Shown piece by piece: positions 1 through 10,252 of a stretch of DNA of 64,000 nt (its first letter is position 1; every line of letters starts with the position of its first letter). The notes under the pieces are model-generated. The model was not told the DNA's origin. It was given only the letters and a program-made list of their open reading frames with translations, and did not search any database. Position numbers and translations under genes: made by a program. The stretch lies in assembly GCA_019135865.1 (NCBI GenBank), contig JAGVVD010000024.1, positions 1 to 64,000 on the forward strand. Reading direction: 5' to 3'. The DNA is from Elusimicrobiota bacterium. Lineage in GTDB: Bacteria > Elusimicrobiota > Elusimicrobia > Elusimicrobiales > UBA9959.

Positions 1-75
1 TCCTCAACGGTCTTGGCGTACCTCGTTTTTGTCGGCCTATCCGGTGATGGCCTGTCAGACCTCTGTAACAGTGAG

Positions 76-81
76 TATAAT
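76..81 (+). promoter_or_regulatory. Possible -10 box before structured element A
   Basis: A perfect TATAAT lies about 18 bases before the first stem of structured element A. The hexamer 17 bases upstream (TGTCAG) is a poor -35 match. If it is a promoter, transcription would begin at about 88 and run straight into the element, which would make the element an RNA. This rests on a single hexamer. Confidence 0.35.
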
Positions 82-98
82 AAAACCTGGTTATACAA

Positions 99-229
99 GC
101 TTTTTCCCCGAGCGCAGTGAGGGTACCGGCACTGCCGGACGGGCATGATTGTCTGAGGCCCGTGGCGCTGTGCGCCCGGGCCGAGTTCGTGCCCGGCCGA
201 ACGGAGCGAAGGCGCATCCCGGAAAAAGC
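99..229. repeat. Structured intergenic element, copy A
   Basis: This non-coding segment folds into nested stems. P1 is GCTTTTTCC (99-107) with GGAAAAAGC (221-229). P2 is a 5-bp hairpin with a 3-base loop (126-138). P3 is CGGGCA (140-145) with TGCCCG (190-195). P4 is an 11-bp hairpin with one bulge and a 3-base loop (157-182). A second copy at 32030-32159 aligns without gaps from about 108 to 200, with about 15 differences. Several of these are paired changes that keep P2 and P4 intact, while the loop between P3 and P4 is nearly invariant. That pattern indicates selection on a fold, as RNA or as hairpin DNA. I do not recognise the family, and the active strand is not known. Confidence 0.7.
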
Positions 230-271
230 GGACCGTGACGAGCGCGTGTCCCCGGGAGGGACCTGGGACCG

Positions 272-345
272 TGCCCCCTGGAGGATTTGAACCTCCAACC
301 CTCTGCTCCGAAGGCAGATGCTCTATCCAGTTGAGCTAAGGGGGC
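272..345 (-). tRNA. tRNA-Arg (anticodon UCG)
   Basis: On the minus strand the segment forms a full cloverleaf. The acceptor stem GCCCCCT pairs with AGGGGGC, the D arm contains TAGCTCAACTGGATAGAGC, the anticodon stem TCTGC/GCAGA encloses the loop CTTCGGA, and the T arm carries GGTTCAAATCC. The anticodon at positions 34-36 is TCG, which reads CGA arginine codons. The discriminator base is A, and CCA is not encoded. Confidence 0.93.
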
Positions 346-370
346 TCCGGTTGCCTGAATTCTCCTTATT

Positions 371-376
371 ATTATA
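371..376 (-). promoter_or_regulatory. Probable -10 box of tRNA-Arg
   Basis: On the minus strand a perfect TATAAT sits 25 bases before the mature 5' end of tRNA-Arg, in an AT-rich patch within GC-rich sequence. The position 17 bases further upstream has no good -35 hexamer. Confidence 0.45.
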
Positions 377-436
377 GAATTTATTTTTCCGGGGCACTAA
401 TCCCGGTCAGAAAACCGGACTTTAAGGAGTTTCACC

Positions 437-1183
437 ATGGGCGGACATTCCCACTGGGCGGGCATAAAGCACAAGAAGGCCATCACCGACGCCAAAAAAG
501 GCAAGGTCTTCACCAAGATCATCAAGGAAATAACCATCGCCGCGCGGTTGAGCGGCGGCGACCCCGCGCACAACCCCCGCCTGCGCAAGGCGATGGACGA
601 CGCCAAGGCGGCCAATATGCCGCTCGACAATGTCAAGCGCGCCGTCATGAAGGGCACGGGCCAGCTGCCCGGCGCCATGTACGAGGACGTCATGTACGAG
701 GGCTACGGCCCGGCGCAGATAGCGCTCATGATAGAGGCCACCACGGACAACAAGAACCGCGCCTTCAGCGAGATCCGCAAGATAGTCGAGGATTACGGCG
801 GCAACCTGGGCGGCAGCGTCGCCTGGATGTTCGACAGTAAGGGCTTCATCACCGTTCCCAAGACCGGCCTGCAGGAGGACGCGCTTATGGAGGCGGCCAT
901 AGAGGCCGGCGCCGACGACGTAAAGAACGCCGAGGGCGACAATTACGAGATACTCACCGCCCCGCAGGACCTGGACAAGGTCAAGAACGCCCTGACGGCC
1001 AAGGGCATGACCGTCGCCTCCTCGGAGATCACGATGATCCCCAAGACCGAGGTGGACGTTCCCGAGGAGAAGGCCAAACAGGTCGTGGACCTCATGAACG
1101 CTCTCGAGGACCACGAGGACGTCAAGAAGGTCTACTCCAACTTCAATATCCCCGACGAGATCCTCGCCAAACTGGACCAGTAA
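437..1183 (+). CDS. yebC: YebC/PmpR (TACO1) family protein
   Basis: The 248-residue product begins MGGHSHWAGIKHKK, the hallmark N-terminus of the YebC family, followed by the basic helical domain 1 and two alpha/beta domains. The full length matches the family. Members are described as DNA-binding regulators in some bacteria, and as translation factors easing ribosome stalling in more recent work; the sequence does not decide between these roles. An AAGGAG ribosome-binding site lies 8 bases before the ATG. The gene is directly followed by ruvC with no spacer, the classical yebC-ruvCAB arrangement. Confidence 0.95.
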   Translation: MGGHSHWAGIKHKKAITDAKKGKVFTKIIKEITIAARLSGGDPAHNPRLRKAMDDAKAANMPLDNVKRAVMKGTGQLPGAMYEDVMYEGYGPAQIALMIEATTDNKNRAFSEIRKIVEDYGGNLGGSVAWMFDSKGFITVPKTGLQEDALMEAAIEAGADDVKNAEGDNYEILTAPQDLDKVKNALTAKGMTVASSEITMIPKTEVDVPEEKAKQVVDLMNALEDHEDVKKVYSNFNIPDEILAKLDQ

Positions 1184-1690
1184 GTGAAGATCTTAGGTAT
1201 AGACCCGGGGCTGGACCGCACGGGCTGGGCGCTGCTCGAACGGAGCGGGGCCGGCCCGGGCCGCCTGCTCCGGGCCGGCCTTTTCCACACGGGGGCGGAC
1301 GAGCCGTTGCACGCCCGCCTGTCCGGCCTCTACGACTCCTTCACCGAACTCCTGGCCGAGGAGCGGCCCGACGAGTGCGCCATCGAGGAAGTGTTCTTCA
1401 CCAAGCGGGCGAAGACGCAGTCCGAGACCGTGCACGCGCGCGGCGTGATACTGCTCGCCTGCGCGCGCGCCGGGGTGCCCCCCCGCAGTTATAATCCGCG
1501 CTCGGTGAAACAGAACCTCACCGGCAGCGGCTCGGCGGCCAAGCCGCAGATGCAGCGCATGGTGCAGCTCATCCTCAAGCTCGACAGGCCGCTGGAACCC
1601 GACGACGTCTCGGACGCCGCGGCCATCGCCCTTTACCACGCCCGCCGCGCCCCGTTCGAGCGGCTCGCGGCGGCCGGGAGGCGCAAGTGA
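1184..1690 (+). CDS. ruvC: Holliday junction endonuclease RuvC
   Basis: This 168-residue nuclease resolves Holliday junctions together with RuvAB. The four acidic catalytic positions are visible: D7 in ILGIDPG, E68 in CAIEEVFF, and D141 and D144 in DDVSDAA. The start is GTG directly after the yebC stop, and that frame opens with the conserved MKILGIDPG. The 3' end overlaps ruvA by a GTGA junction, which indicates translational coupling. Length and motif order are normal for the family. Confidence 0.96.
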   Translation: MKILGIDPGLDRTGWALLERSGAGPGRLLRAGLFHTGADEPLHARLSGLYDSFTELLAEERPDECAIEEVFFTKRAKTQSETVHARGVILLACARAGVPPRSYNPRSVKQNLTGSGSAAKPQMQRMVQLILKLDRPLEPDDVSDAAAIALYHARRAPFERLAAAGRRK

Positions 1691-2286
1691 TAGCCAGCCT
1701 CAGGGGCGCCGTACGGTCCGTCGGCGGGGACAGCGCCGTTGTCGAGGCCGGCGGCGTCGGCTACGAGGTTTTCCTCTGCGGGCCCGACCTCGCCTCCCTT
1801 TCCGAGGGGCAGGAACTTTTCCTGCTGGTCTCGGAATCTGCGTCGATGTACGGCGGCCCGGTTCTCTACGGTTTTCTTTCCGCCGAACGCAAGGAGCTCT
1901 TCGAGCTCTTCCGCGAGGCCGTGCCCAATACCGGCGCCAAGAAGGCCCTGGAATACCTGGGCAAGGCCGTGCGCTCCCTTCCGGAGTTCCGCGCCGCCGC
2001 CGCGGCCAAGGACATAAAGCTCCTTACCGGCATGTTCGGCTTCACCGCCAAGACGGCGGAGAAGATAGTCGACGCGCTCAAGCATAAGCTCCCCCCGGCG
2101 CCGGCCGCCGCGGCCGGGGGCGGGGACGGCGAGGTCTACGCGCGCGCCGCCGGCGCCCTGTCCGGCCTGGGCTTCAGGTCGCCCGAGGTGCGCTCGGCCC
2201 TCGACGAAGTCCGCCGGGAAGGCGGCGCCCCTACGGCCGAGGAAATGGTGCGCAAGGCGCTGAGGAAGCTTTCGGGCGGCTTATGA
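1687..2286 (+). CDS. ruvA: Holliday junction branch migration protein RuvA
   Basis: The 199-residue RuvA tetramer binds four-way junctions and loads the RuvB helicase. The N-terminal OB-fold begins MIASLRGAV and contains the GVGYEVF turn. The middle helix-hairpin-helix region covers about residues 65-130, and an Ala/Gly-rich flexible linker leads to the small C-terminal RuvB-contacting domain (about 150-199). The GTG start overlaps the end of ruvC, and the stop overlaps the ruvB start as ATGA, so the three genes are coupled. Confidence 0.95.
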   Translation: MIASLRGAVRSVGGDSAVVEAGGVGYEVFLCGPDLASLSEGQELFLLVSESASMYGGPVLYGFLSAERKELFELFREAVPNTGAKKALEYLGKAVRSLPEFRAAAAAKDIKLLTGMFGFTAKTAEKIVDALKHKLPPAPAAAAGGGDGEVYARAAGALSGLGFRSPEVRSALDEVRREGGAPTAEEMVRKALRKLSGGL

Positions 2287-3305
2287 CCATAAAAAAAGAG
2301 ACTGTTTTTTCGGCCAAGCCCGATCGCGAGGAGCTGCGCAGCGACGCGGCCCTGCGCCCCGTCACGCTCGGGGAGTTCGTCGGCCAGGACAAGATCAAGG
2401 AGAACCTCTCCGTCTTCATCGAGGCCGCCCGCAAGCGCAAGGAATCCCTCGACCACTGCCTTTTCTATTCCCCCCCGGGCCTCGGCAAAACGACCCTGGC
2501 GCATATCCTCGCCCGGGAGATGGGCGTCAACATAAAGGTGACCTCCGGCCCCGTGCTCTCCAGGCCCGGCGACCTGGCCGCCATGCTGACCACGGAGCTC
2601 GCCGACGGCGACATCCTTTTCATAGACGAGATCCACCGCCTCAACGCGGCCGTGGAGGAAGCCCTTTACCCGGTCATGGAGGACTACCTCTTCTTCATAA
2701 ACACCGGCAAGGGGCCGGGCGCCACGACGCTCAAGATCACCACCCCCCGCGTCACGCTGGTCGGCGCCACCACCCGCAGCGGCCTCCTGACCGGCCCTCT
2801 GCGCGACCGCTTCGGCATAGTCTTCAACCTGGGCTTCTACGGCCCGGCGGAGCTGCAGAAGATAATAGCCCGTTCGGCCGGCATACTCGGGGTGAAAGCC
2901 ACGCCGGAGGGCATAGCGGAGATAGCTTCGCGCTCGCGCGGCACGCCGCGCATAGCCAACCGCCTGCTGCGGCGCGCGCGCGACTACGCCCAGGTCAAAG
3001 GGACCGGCGTCATAGATCCCTCCATCACCGCGAAGGCGATGGAGGCGATGGAGATAGACGCGCAGGGACTCGACGCCCTGGACCGCCGCCTGCTCTCCGT
3101 CATCGCCGACAATTTCTCCGGAGGCCCGGTCGGGATAGACAATCTCGCAGTGGCCCTGTCGGAAGAGGCCGATACGCTCACCGACGTCATCGAACCGTTC
3201 CTGATACAGGCGGGGTTCCTGCAGCGCACGGCCCGCGGCCGGGTCCTGACGCAGAACGCCTACAGGCATCTCGGCCTCAATCCTCCTTCGGACAAACTCT
3301 TCTAG
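2283..3305 (+). CDS. ruvB: Holliday junction helicase RuvB
   Basis: This 340-residue AAA+ ATPase drives branch migration with RuvA. The P-loop PPGLGKTT spans residues 64-71, Walker B is ILFIDEIH with the DE pair at 115-116, and the sensor segment GATTRSGLL and the arginine-finger segment LRDRFG follow. The C-terminal winged helix ends HLGL. It starts inside the ruvA stop (ATGA) and completes the ruvCAB operon. Confidence 0.97.
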   Translation: MTIKKETVFSAKPDREELRSDAALRPVTLGEFVGQDKIKENLSVFIEAARKRKESLDHCLFYSPPGLGKTTLAHILAREMGVNIKVTSGPVLSRPGDLAAMLTTELADGDILFIDEIHRLNAAVEEALYPVMEDYLFFINTGKGPGATTLKITTPRVTLVGATTRSGLLTGPLRDRFGIVFNLGFYGPAELQKIIARSAGILGVKATPEGIAEIASRSRGTPRIANRLLRRARDYAQVKGTGVIDPSITAKAMEAMEIDAQGLDALDRRLLSVIADNFSGGPVGIDNLAVALSEEADTLTDVIEPFLIQAGFLQRTARGRVLTQNAYRHLGLNPPSDKLF

Positions 3306-3309
3306 GACG

Positions 3310-4431
3310 ATGCGACACAGGACCCTGGCACCAGCGCTGGCGGCCGCCCTCCTGCTTTGCGGGACGGCGGGAGCGGCCGAAATACGGGTGGGGATACGGC
3401 TGGGAACCCCCAGTTTCCGCCTGCGCACCGACGGGCAGGTCTTCGTCAGGGACCTGGCCTCCGGCCGCCGCTACCTCCTGGTCGAGAAGTCCCCCTACGA
3501 GATAACCCCAGTCGGCGGCCTGGTCCGCGTGGCCGGCGAAACACTGGGCCCGGAGATCAGCCTGGAGCCCAAGGAAGGAGACCTGGGCGTGAAGATAAAC
3601 GGCGTTTTCTACCGCGGCAGGCTCGCGCTCAAAGCCACCCCGGAAGGCGCGCTCAATGTCGTCGAGCACCTGGATATCGAGGATTACCTGGAGGGCGTGC
3701 TGCCCGTGGAGATGAGCCCCGGTTCTCCGCTGGAAGCGCTCAAGGCCCAGGCGGTGGCTTCGCGCAGCTACGCCATGAAGAGGCTTTCTCCTTCCAGGGA
3801 TTACGACGTCACCGCCGATGTCAACAGCCAGGTCTACAACGGGCGGAACAATGTCAACGGCCGGATAAAGACGGCCATAGAGAAGACCAGGGGACAGGTC
3901 CTCACCTATAAAAGGAAGATCGTTACGGCCTATTTTCACGCCTGCTGCGGCGGTCATACCGCCAGTTCCACCGCGGCCTGGGGCGAGAACATATACAAAC
4001 CCCTCTACGGCGTAAAGGACCCTTTCTGCTCCTCCTCCCGCCACTCCAGCTGGAAGCTTTATGTGCCCGAACGCGACCTTCTCTCCTTCATACAGAAGCA
4101 GGGGTCCACGGCCCTCAGCCTCAAGAAGGTGCGGGTAGCCAAGAAAGACAGGTCCGGCCGCGCCCTGCGCATAGCCTTCGACACCGAGAAGAAGACCCAC
4201 TACGCCGAGGGCAAGGCCCTGCGCGCCGCCTTCGGCAACTCCGATTTCCGCAGTACCCTGATAACTTCGGTCTCCCCCACCTCCGGCGGCTGGCTCTTCA
4301 AGGGCCGCGGCTGGGGGCACGGGGTAGGCATGTGTCAGTCCGGCGCGGCGGCGATGGCGAACAAGGGCAGGGACTATAAGCGCATACTCCGCCACTATTA
4401 TCCCGGCGCGTCCATCACCGTCCTGAAATGA
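3310..4431 (+). CDS. SpoIID/LytB-family secreted protein
   Basis: The 373-residue product has a signal peptide (residues 1 to about 23, ending AGAA). A SpoIID domain follows, with the diagnostic segments LEGVLPVEMSP, KAQAVASRSYA and, near the C-terminus, GRGWGHGVGMCQSGA. In Firmicutes, SpoIID is a lytic transglycosylase acting on denuded glycan; in diderms the family is widespread and probably also acts on peptidoglycan. It lies 4 bases after ruvB and overlaps queA by ATGA, so it is probably co-transcribed with them, although no functional link is known. Confidence 0.88.
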   Translation: MRHRTLAPALAAALLLCGTAGAAEIRVGIRLGTPSFRLRTDGQVFVRDLASGRRYLLVEKSPYEITPVGGLVRVAGETLGPEISLEPKEGDLGVKINGVFYRGRLALKATPEGALNVVEHLDIEDYLEGVLPVEMSPGSPLEALKAQAVASRSYAMKRLSPSRDYDVTADVNSQVYNGRNNVNGRIKTAIEKTRGQVLTYKRKIVTAYFHACCGGHTASSTAAWGENIYKPLYGVKDPFCSSSRHSSWKLYVPERDLLSFIQKQGSTALSLKKVRVAKKDRSGRALRIAFDTEKKTHYAEGKALRAAFGNSDFRSTLITSVSPTSGGWLFKGRGWGHGVGMCQSGAAAMANKGRDYKRILRHYYPGASITVLK

Positions 4432-5471
4432 GCCTCGAACGATTCGCGACACTCGAGATAGAACCTCTTATCGCGCCCGGCCCCGCCGAGCCGAGGGATT
4501 CCTCCCGCCTGCTGCGTCTTGACCGGGCCTCGGGGGTGACAGGCCACTCCGCGTTCCGCGATCTGCCGTCTTTCCTGAGGCCCGGAGACTGCCTGGTCCT
4601 TAACCGCAGCGCCGTGCGCAAGGCCCGGCTCCCGGCGCGCAAGCGGACGGGAGGCAAGGCCGAGCTCCTGCTGGTTTCCCCGCTCGACGCGAGCCTGACG
4701 CGCTGGAAGGCGCTGGGCCGCAAGCTCTCCCCCGGCACGCCCCTCGAACTTCCCGACGGGTCGGGCGCGGAGATAGAGGGGCTCGCCGACGACGCCTCGC
4801 TGCTGGTGCGCTTCTCCGTCCCGCTCACCTCCGGGTGGCTGGACCGCCACGGCGAGGCCCCGCTGCCCGGCTATATCGTGAAATCGCGCCGCCGCCGCGG
4901 CCTGCCCGAAGAGCGGCCGGACGACAAGAGCCTTTACCAGACCGTCTACGCCCGGGAGGAAGGCTCCATAGCGGCCCCTACCGCGGGCTTCCATTTCACG
5001 CCGGAGTTACTGGCCGGGATCGAGGCTTCCGGAGTGACTGTCGCCTATGTCACGCTCCACGTAGGCTGGGGCACTTTCAAGCCGGTCCGGACGGAGAACC
5101 CGGCCGACCATGTGATGCTCCCGGAAGCCTGCGAGGTCCTCCCGGAAGCCGCGGAGAAGGTCAACGCCTGCCTGGCCCACGGCGGCAGGGTCATAGCGGT
5201 CGGCACCTCCTCCATGCGCACCCTGGAGACGCTCTCCGGCGGGGACGGCCGCCTGTCGCCCGGCAAGGCCGACGCCACCCTTTTCATCTATCCGGGCCAC
5301 CGGTTCCGCACCGCGTCGGGGTTCATCACCAATCTCCATGTCCCGGGCTCCGCCCCGCTCTACATGACCGCCGCCTTCGCCGGCGAAGAAAAACTTTACG
5401 CGGCCTACGCCGAAGCGGTGCGCGAAAAATACCGGTTCTATTCATACGGCGACGCCATGCTGATAATATGA
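4428..5471 (+). CDS. queA: S-adenosylmethionine:tRNA ribosyltransferase-isomerase QueA
   Basis: QueA transfers the ribosyl part of SAM to preQ1 at the tRNA wobble position, the penultimate step of queuosine synthesis. The 347-residue sequence carries the family segments SLYQTVYA, GSIAAPTAGFHFT, HVGWGTFKPV and FITNLHVPGS. Its length is typical. It overlaps the SpoIID-like gene by ATGA. tgt, the previous pathway step, lies about 315 bases downstream on the same strand, beyond a probable terminator. Confidence 0.96.
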   Translation: MSLERFATLEIEPLIAPGPAEPRDSSRLLRLDRASGVTGHSAFRDLPSFLRPGDCLVLNRSAVRKARLPARKRTGGKAELLLVSPLDASLTRWKALGRKLSPGTPLELPDGSGAEIEGLADDASLLVRFSVPLTSGWLDRHGEAPLPGYIVKSRRRRGLPEERPDDKSLYQTVYAREEGSIAAPTAGFHFTPELLAGIEASGVTVAYVTLHVGWGTFKPVRTENPADHVMLPEACEVLPEAAEKVNACLAHGGRVIAVGTSSMRTLETLSGGDGRLSPGKADATLFIYPGHRFRTASGFITNLHVPGSAPLYMTAAFAGEEKLYAAYAEAVREKYRFYSYGDAMLII

Positions 5472-6914
<1,443 letters not shown>

Positions 6915-6918
6915 ATCG

Positions 6919-6962
6919 GGGGACACGATACCTGTTCCGGCCGAAATAGGTATTGTGTCCCC
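6919..6962. repeat. Long hairpin between tgt and yajC
   Basis: The arms GGGGACACGATACCT (6919-6933) and AGGTATTGTGTCCCC (6948-6962) pair over 15 positions with one G-T pair, around a 14-base loop. The T-run after it is weak (GAATTTGTT), so it may be a poor terminator or a REP-like palindrome. No other copy was seen in this window. Confidence 0.6.
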
Positions 6963-7017
6963 GAATTTGTTACAATTTCATTAATATAGTTAAAGATTCA
7001 AGGAGAGCCCCCTAAAG

Positions 7018-7290
7018 ATGGAACCGAATTCACCCATAATGCAGTTCGTCCCTTTCATAGCTATACTCGTTATTTTCTATTTCCTCCTCATCAGGCCGCA
7101 GCAGAAGCAGATGAAGGAACGCAAACTTATGCTCGACGGTCTCAAGGCCGGGGACAAGGTCCTCACCCAGGGAGGCATTATCGCTTCCATAACTTCCGTC
7201 CACGGCGAGGAGCTCGAAGCCGAGATAGCCAAGGGCGTGAAGGTCGCGCTGGTCAAGAACGGCGTGGCGTCGGTACTAAAATCCGCCTGA
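7018..7290 (+). CDS. yajC: Preprotein translocase subunit YajC
   Basis: The 90-residue protein has one N-terminal membrane helix (about residues 8-24, FVPFIAILVIFYFLLIRPQQKQ) followed by a small cytoplasmic domain with the family segment GDKVLTQGG. YajC associates with SecDF in the accessory Sec complex. It is followed after 16 bases by secD, the standard yajC-secD-secF order. An AAGGAG site lies about 13 bases before the ATG. Confidence 0.94.
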   Translation: MEPNSPIMQFVPFIAILVIFYFLLIRPQQKQMKERKLMLDGLKAGDKVLTQGGIIASITSVHGEELEAEIAKGVKVALVKNGVASVLKSA

Positions 7291-7306
7291 TCACAGGAGA
7301 GAGACG

Positions 7307-8737
7307 ATGAACAAACTTCAATGGAAACTCGGCCTGGTCCTGGGCCTGCTCATACTCGCGGTGTGGCTGCTCTACCCCACGATAGAGTGGTACACCAAGA
7401 CGCAGGACGAGCGCGGCAAGCTCGAGTCCGTGCGCCTGCGCCCCAAGCGCATCCTTAACCTCGGCCTCGACCTGCGCGGCGGCACCCACATGCTGCTCGA
7501 GCTCGACGTCGAGAAGCTCGAGAAAAAAGAGACCCTGGCCGACGCCATGGCCCGCGCCATCGAGATCATCCGCAACCGCGTCGACCAGTACGGCGTGGGC
7601 GAAGTCCCGATAGCCCGCCAGGGCGACCGCTGGATCTCCGTCGACCTGCCCGGCATCTCCAACACCGAGGAGGCCGAGAACCTGATCGGCAAGACGGCGC
7701 TGCTGGAGTTCCGCCTGACCAACGACGGCCCCGAGGCGATGAAGGTCCTGGAGAAGGTGGACGCCCTGGGCGAATCCCCCTTCAAGAAGGACGGTTCGCT
7801 CAAGCCCGAGATAGCCAAGGTCATACCCAAAGGCCTGGTCCTGGCCAAGGCCGCCGCCGGCGAGGACGCCAGGCAGAGTTACTATGTGCTGGAAGCCACG
7901 GTCCCGCTGACCGGCGCCTACCTGGAGAACGCCCGCGTCGAGACCGACGCCCAGTTCGGCTATCCCAACATCGGTTTCACGTTCAACAAGGAGGGCGGCC
8001 GGATCTTCGAGCGTTTCACCGGCGCCAATGTCAACCGCAACCTGGCGATAGTCCTCGACGGCGTGGTGCACTCCGCCCCGGTCATCAAGACCCGCATCGG
8101 CGGCGGCACCGGCGTCATAGAGGGCAACTTCACCATGCAGGAGGCCCGCAACCTGGCGATAGTCCTGCGCGCCGGCGCCCTGCCTGCGCCGGTCAACATA
8201 ATAGAGAAGCGCGTGGTGGGCCCGAGCCTCGGAGAGGACTCCATCAAGAAGGGCCTGACGGCCTCGCTGATAGGCTTCCTCTTCGTCTTCGTCTTCATGA
8301 TGGTCTACTACCGCGCCGGCGGTTTCGTCGCCGGCCTGGCGCTGGGGCTCAACTTCGTCTTCCTGGTCGCCGCGATGAGTTACTTTGCCGCCACGCTGAC
8401 GCTGCCCGGCATCGCCGGCATGATCCTGGCCCTGGCCATGGCCATCGACGCGAACGTGCTGATCCTGGAGCGCATGCGCGAGGAAATGGCGCTGGCCAAG
8501 CCGCTGGCGATGGTCATCCCGACCAGCTACGACAAGGCCTGGAGCGCCATCTTCGATTCCAACGTTACCACCTGGATAGCGGGCATCTTCCTCTTCCAGT
8601 TCGGTTCCGGCCCGGTCAAGGGCTTCGCCGTGACGCTGACCATCGGTCTGCTCATCGGCGTGTTCACCTCCGTGTTCATCACGCGGGCCATCTACGACTT
8701 CTGGCTCACGTCCAATCCCAAGGAGCTCAGCATATGA
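7307..8737 (+). CDS. secD: Protein translocase subunit SecD
   Basis: SecD, with SecF, uses the proton gradient to pull exported proteins through SecYEG. The 476-residue sequence has an N-terminal helix, the GLDLRGGTHML motif, the periplasmic P1 region, and five C-terminal helices with the AMAIDANVLILERMREE segment carrying the functional aspartate. It is shorter than E. coli SecD but within the range seen in other phyla. It overlaps secF by ATGA. Confidence 0.96.
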   Translation: MNKLQWKLGLVLGLLILAVWLLYPTIEWYTKTQDERGKLESVRLRPKRILNLGLDLRGGTHMLLELDVEKLEKKETLADAMARAIEIIRNRVDQYGVGEVPIARQGDRWISVDLPGISNTEEAENLIGKTALLEFRLTNDGPEAMKVLEKVDALGESPFKKDGSLKPEIAKVIPKGLVLAKAAAGEDARQSYYVLEATVPLTGAYLENARVETDAQFGYPNIGFTFNKEGGRIFERFTGANVNRNLAIVLDGVVHSAPVIKTRIGGGTGVIEGNFTMQEARNLAIVLRAGALPAPVNIIEKRVVGPSLGEDSIKKGLTASLIGFLFVFVFMMVYYRAGGFVAGLALGLNFVFLVAAMSYFAATLTLPGIAGMILALAMAIDANVLILERMREEMALAKPLAMVIPTSYDKAWSAIFDSNVTTWIAGIFLFQFGSGPVKGFAVTLTIGLLIGVFTSVFITRAIYDFWLTSNPKELSI

Positions 8738-9627
8738 TAAAGCTCGTCGGCAAGACCAACATCGACTTCGTAGGCAAGCGCTTCGCCTTCTTCGGGCTCT
8801 CGGCCGCCGTCATACTGGCCGGGATCATCTCCCTGTCGGTGAAAGGCATCAACCTGGGCCTCGACTTCACCGGCGGCACGCTGTTGCAGGTGGCCTTCGA
8901 ACAGCCCGTGGCCATAGGCCAGGTGCGCAAGGCGATGTCCGACGCCGGGATAGAGGCGGTCATACAGAGCTACACCGGCCGCAACGCCTACTCGGTGCGC
9001 GTGAAGGGCAAGCAGGACAACGTCAACGAGGTCGCCAACCGCATCATCAAGGGCTTCGAGACCGCCTTCCCGGGCAACAAGTACACCGAGGAGAAGCGCG
9101 ACTATGTCGGCCCCGTGGTGGGACGGGACCTGGCCAAGAAGGCCATGTTCGCGATCATCCTCTCGCTGTTCGGCATCATCATCTACGTCGCGTTCCGGTT
9201 CTCCAACCCGATCTGGGGCGCCGCCGGCGTCCTGGCACTGGCGCACGACGTCTTCGTGACGATGGGCGCCCTTTCGATAACGAACCGCGAGATAGACCTG
9301 GTGGTCGTAGCGGCCCTGCTGACGATAGCCGGCTACTCCATAAACGACACCATCGTCATCTTCGACCGCATGCGCGAGAACATCCGCAAGTTCCCGAAGA
9401 TGCCCCTCGGCCAGCTCATAAACGTCAGCGTCAACGAGACCGTCTCCCGTACGATCATCACCAACCTGACCGTGCTGGCCGTGGTCCTGATACTGTTCGT
9501 CTTCGGCGGCGACGTCATCAACAACTTCGCTTTCGCCATGCTGATAGGCAGCATAGCCGGGACCTATTCCACGATGGCCATAGCCACTCAGATGGTCTAT
9601 CAGTGGGAGAACAAGTCGCGCAGGTAG
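8734..9627 (+). CDS. secF: Protein translocase subunit SecF
   Basis: The 297-residue partner of SecD has the motif GLDFTGGTLLQV near residues 45-56 and six predicted membrane helices, with SINDTIVIFDRMREN in the fourth-to-fifth helix region. The start overlaps the secD stop, so the pair is translationally coupled. Length is normal for SecF. Confidence 0.96.
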   Translation: MIKLVGKTNIDFVGKRFAFFGLSAAVILAGIISLSVKGINLGLDFTGGTLLQVAFEQPVAIGQVRKAMSDAGIEAVIQSYTGRNAYSVRVKGKQDNVNEVANRIIKGFETAFPGNKYTEEKRDYVGPVVGRDLAKKAMFAIILSLFGIIIYVAFRFSNPIWGAAGVLALAHDVFVTMGALSITNREIDLVVVAALLTIAGYSINDTIVIFDRMRENIRKFPKMPLGQLINVSVNETVSRTIITNLTVLAVVLILFVFGGDVINNFAFAMLIGSIAGTYSTMAIATQMVYQWENKSRR

Positions 9628-9652
9628 GCCGGCTCCCGCCGCGAGGCAGCAA

Positions 9653-10252
9653 GTGAGGAAGATCAAGAAGTTCAAGATCCCGGTCTACGCGCACGAGGTG
9701 CAGCGCAAGGCCCGCAAGGAGAAGATAGACCTCTTCTCCGTCGGCCTGGCCGCGCCCGAGCACCTGCGCGAGTTCTGCGCTTCCCTGTTCCACGACTGCG
9801 AACCGGCCACCGTCTTCGACCACGCGCGGGAGGATCTCCCCGAAATGAAGGAGAAGGGCTCCCCCGGCCGGACCGTGGGGGTCATGACCCTCGGCTCCGG
9901 CCTGGAAACGAAGGCCGCGGGCATGCAGGGCGACATGGCCCGCCTGGCGGAGATCGCGGCCGGGGTTTTCCTCGAGACGGGCCTTAAAGTGGTGGCCGAC
10001 CTGGCGGCGCAGGAAGCCGGCGCCGAGGGCTTCGACCTGGGCGAACCGGAACTCCGGGCCGCCCCCTGGCTCGACGCGTCCGGGGCAGATCTCCCCTCGC
10101 TGCTGGCCCCGCTGGACGCGGCCAAGATAGGCGTTTCGGCCGGGAACGGAGCGCTGAGCCCCAGGCATACCCTCGTTTTTTCCATACCGTGGCTGGACCG
10201 CAAGAAGAAGGAAAAAGAGAAGAAGGCCGTGAAGCCGGGCGATAAAAAATGA
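9653..10252 (+). CDS. Small protein resembling the MetH activation domain
   Basis: The 199-residue protein starts with GTG; no membrane segment or signal peptide is visible. Residues about 75-115 (VGVMTLGSGLE through FLETGLKVVADL) and about 140-180 (LPSLLAPLDAAKIGV, then GALSPRHTLVFSI) follow the layout of the B12-dependent methionine synthase activation domain, which binds SAM and helps reductive reactivation. The C-terminus is a lysine-rich tail. It lies 25 bases after secF and overlaps the DUF374 gene by ATGA. The assignment is by motif memory only; no methionine synthase is encoded in this window. Confidence 0.5.
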   Translation: MRKIKKFKIPVYAHEVQRKARKEKIDLFSVGLAAPEHLREFCASLFHDCEPATVFDHAREDLPEMKEKGSPGRTVGVMTLGSGLETKAAGMQGDMARLAEIAAGVFLETGLKVVADLAAQEAGAEGFDLGEPELRAAPWLDASGADLPSLLAPLDAAKIGVSAGNGALSPRHTLVFSIPWLDRKKKEKEKKAVKPGDKK

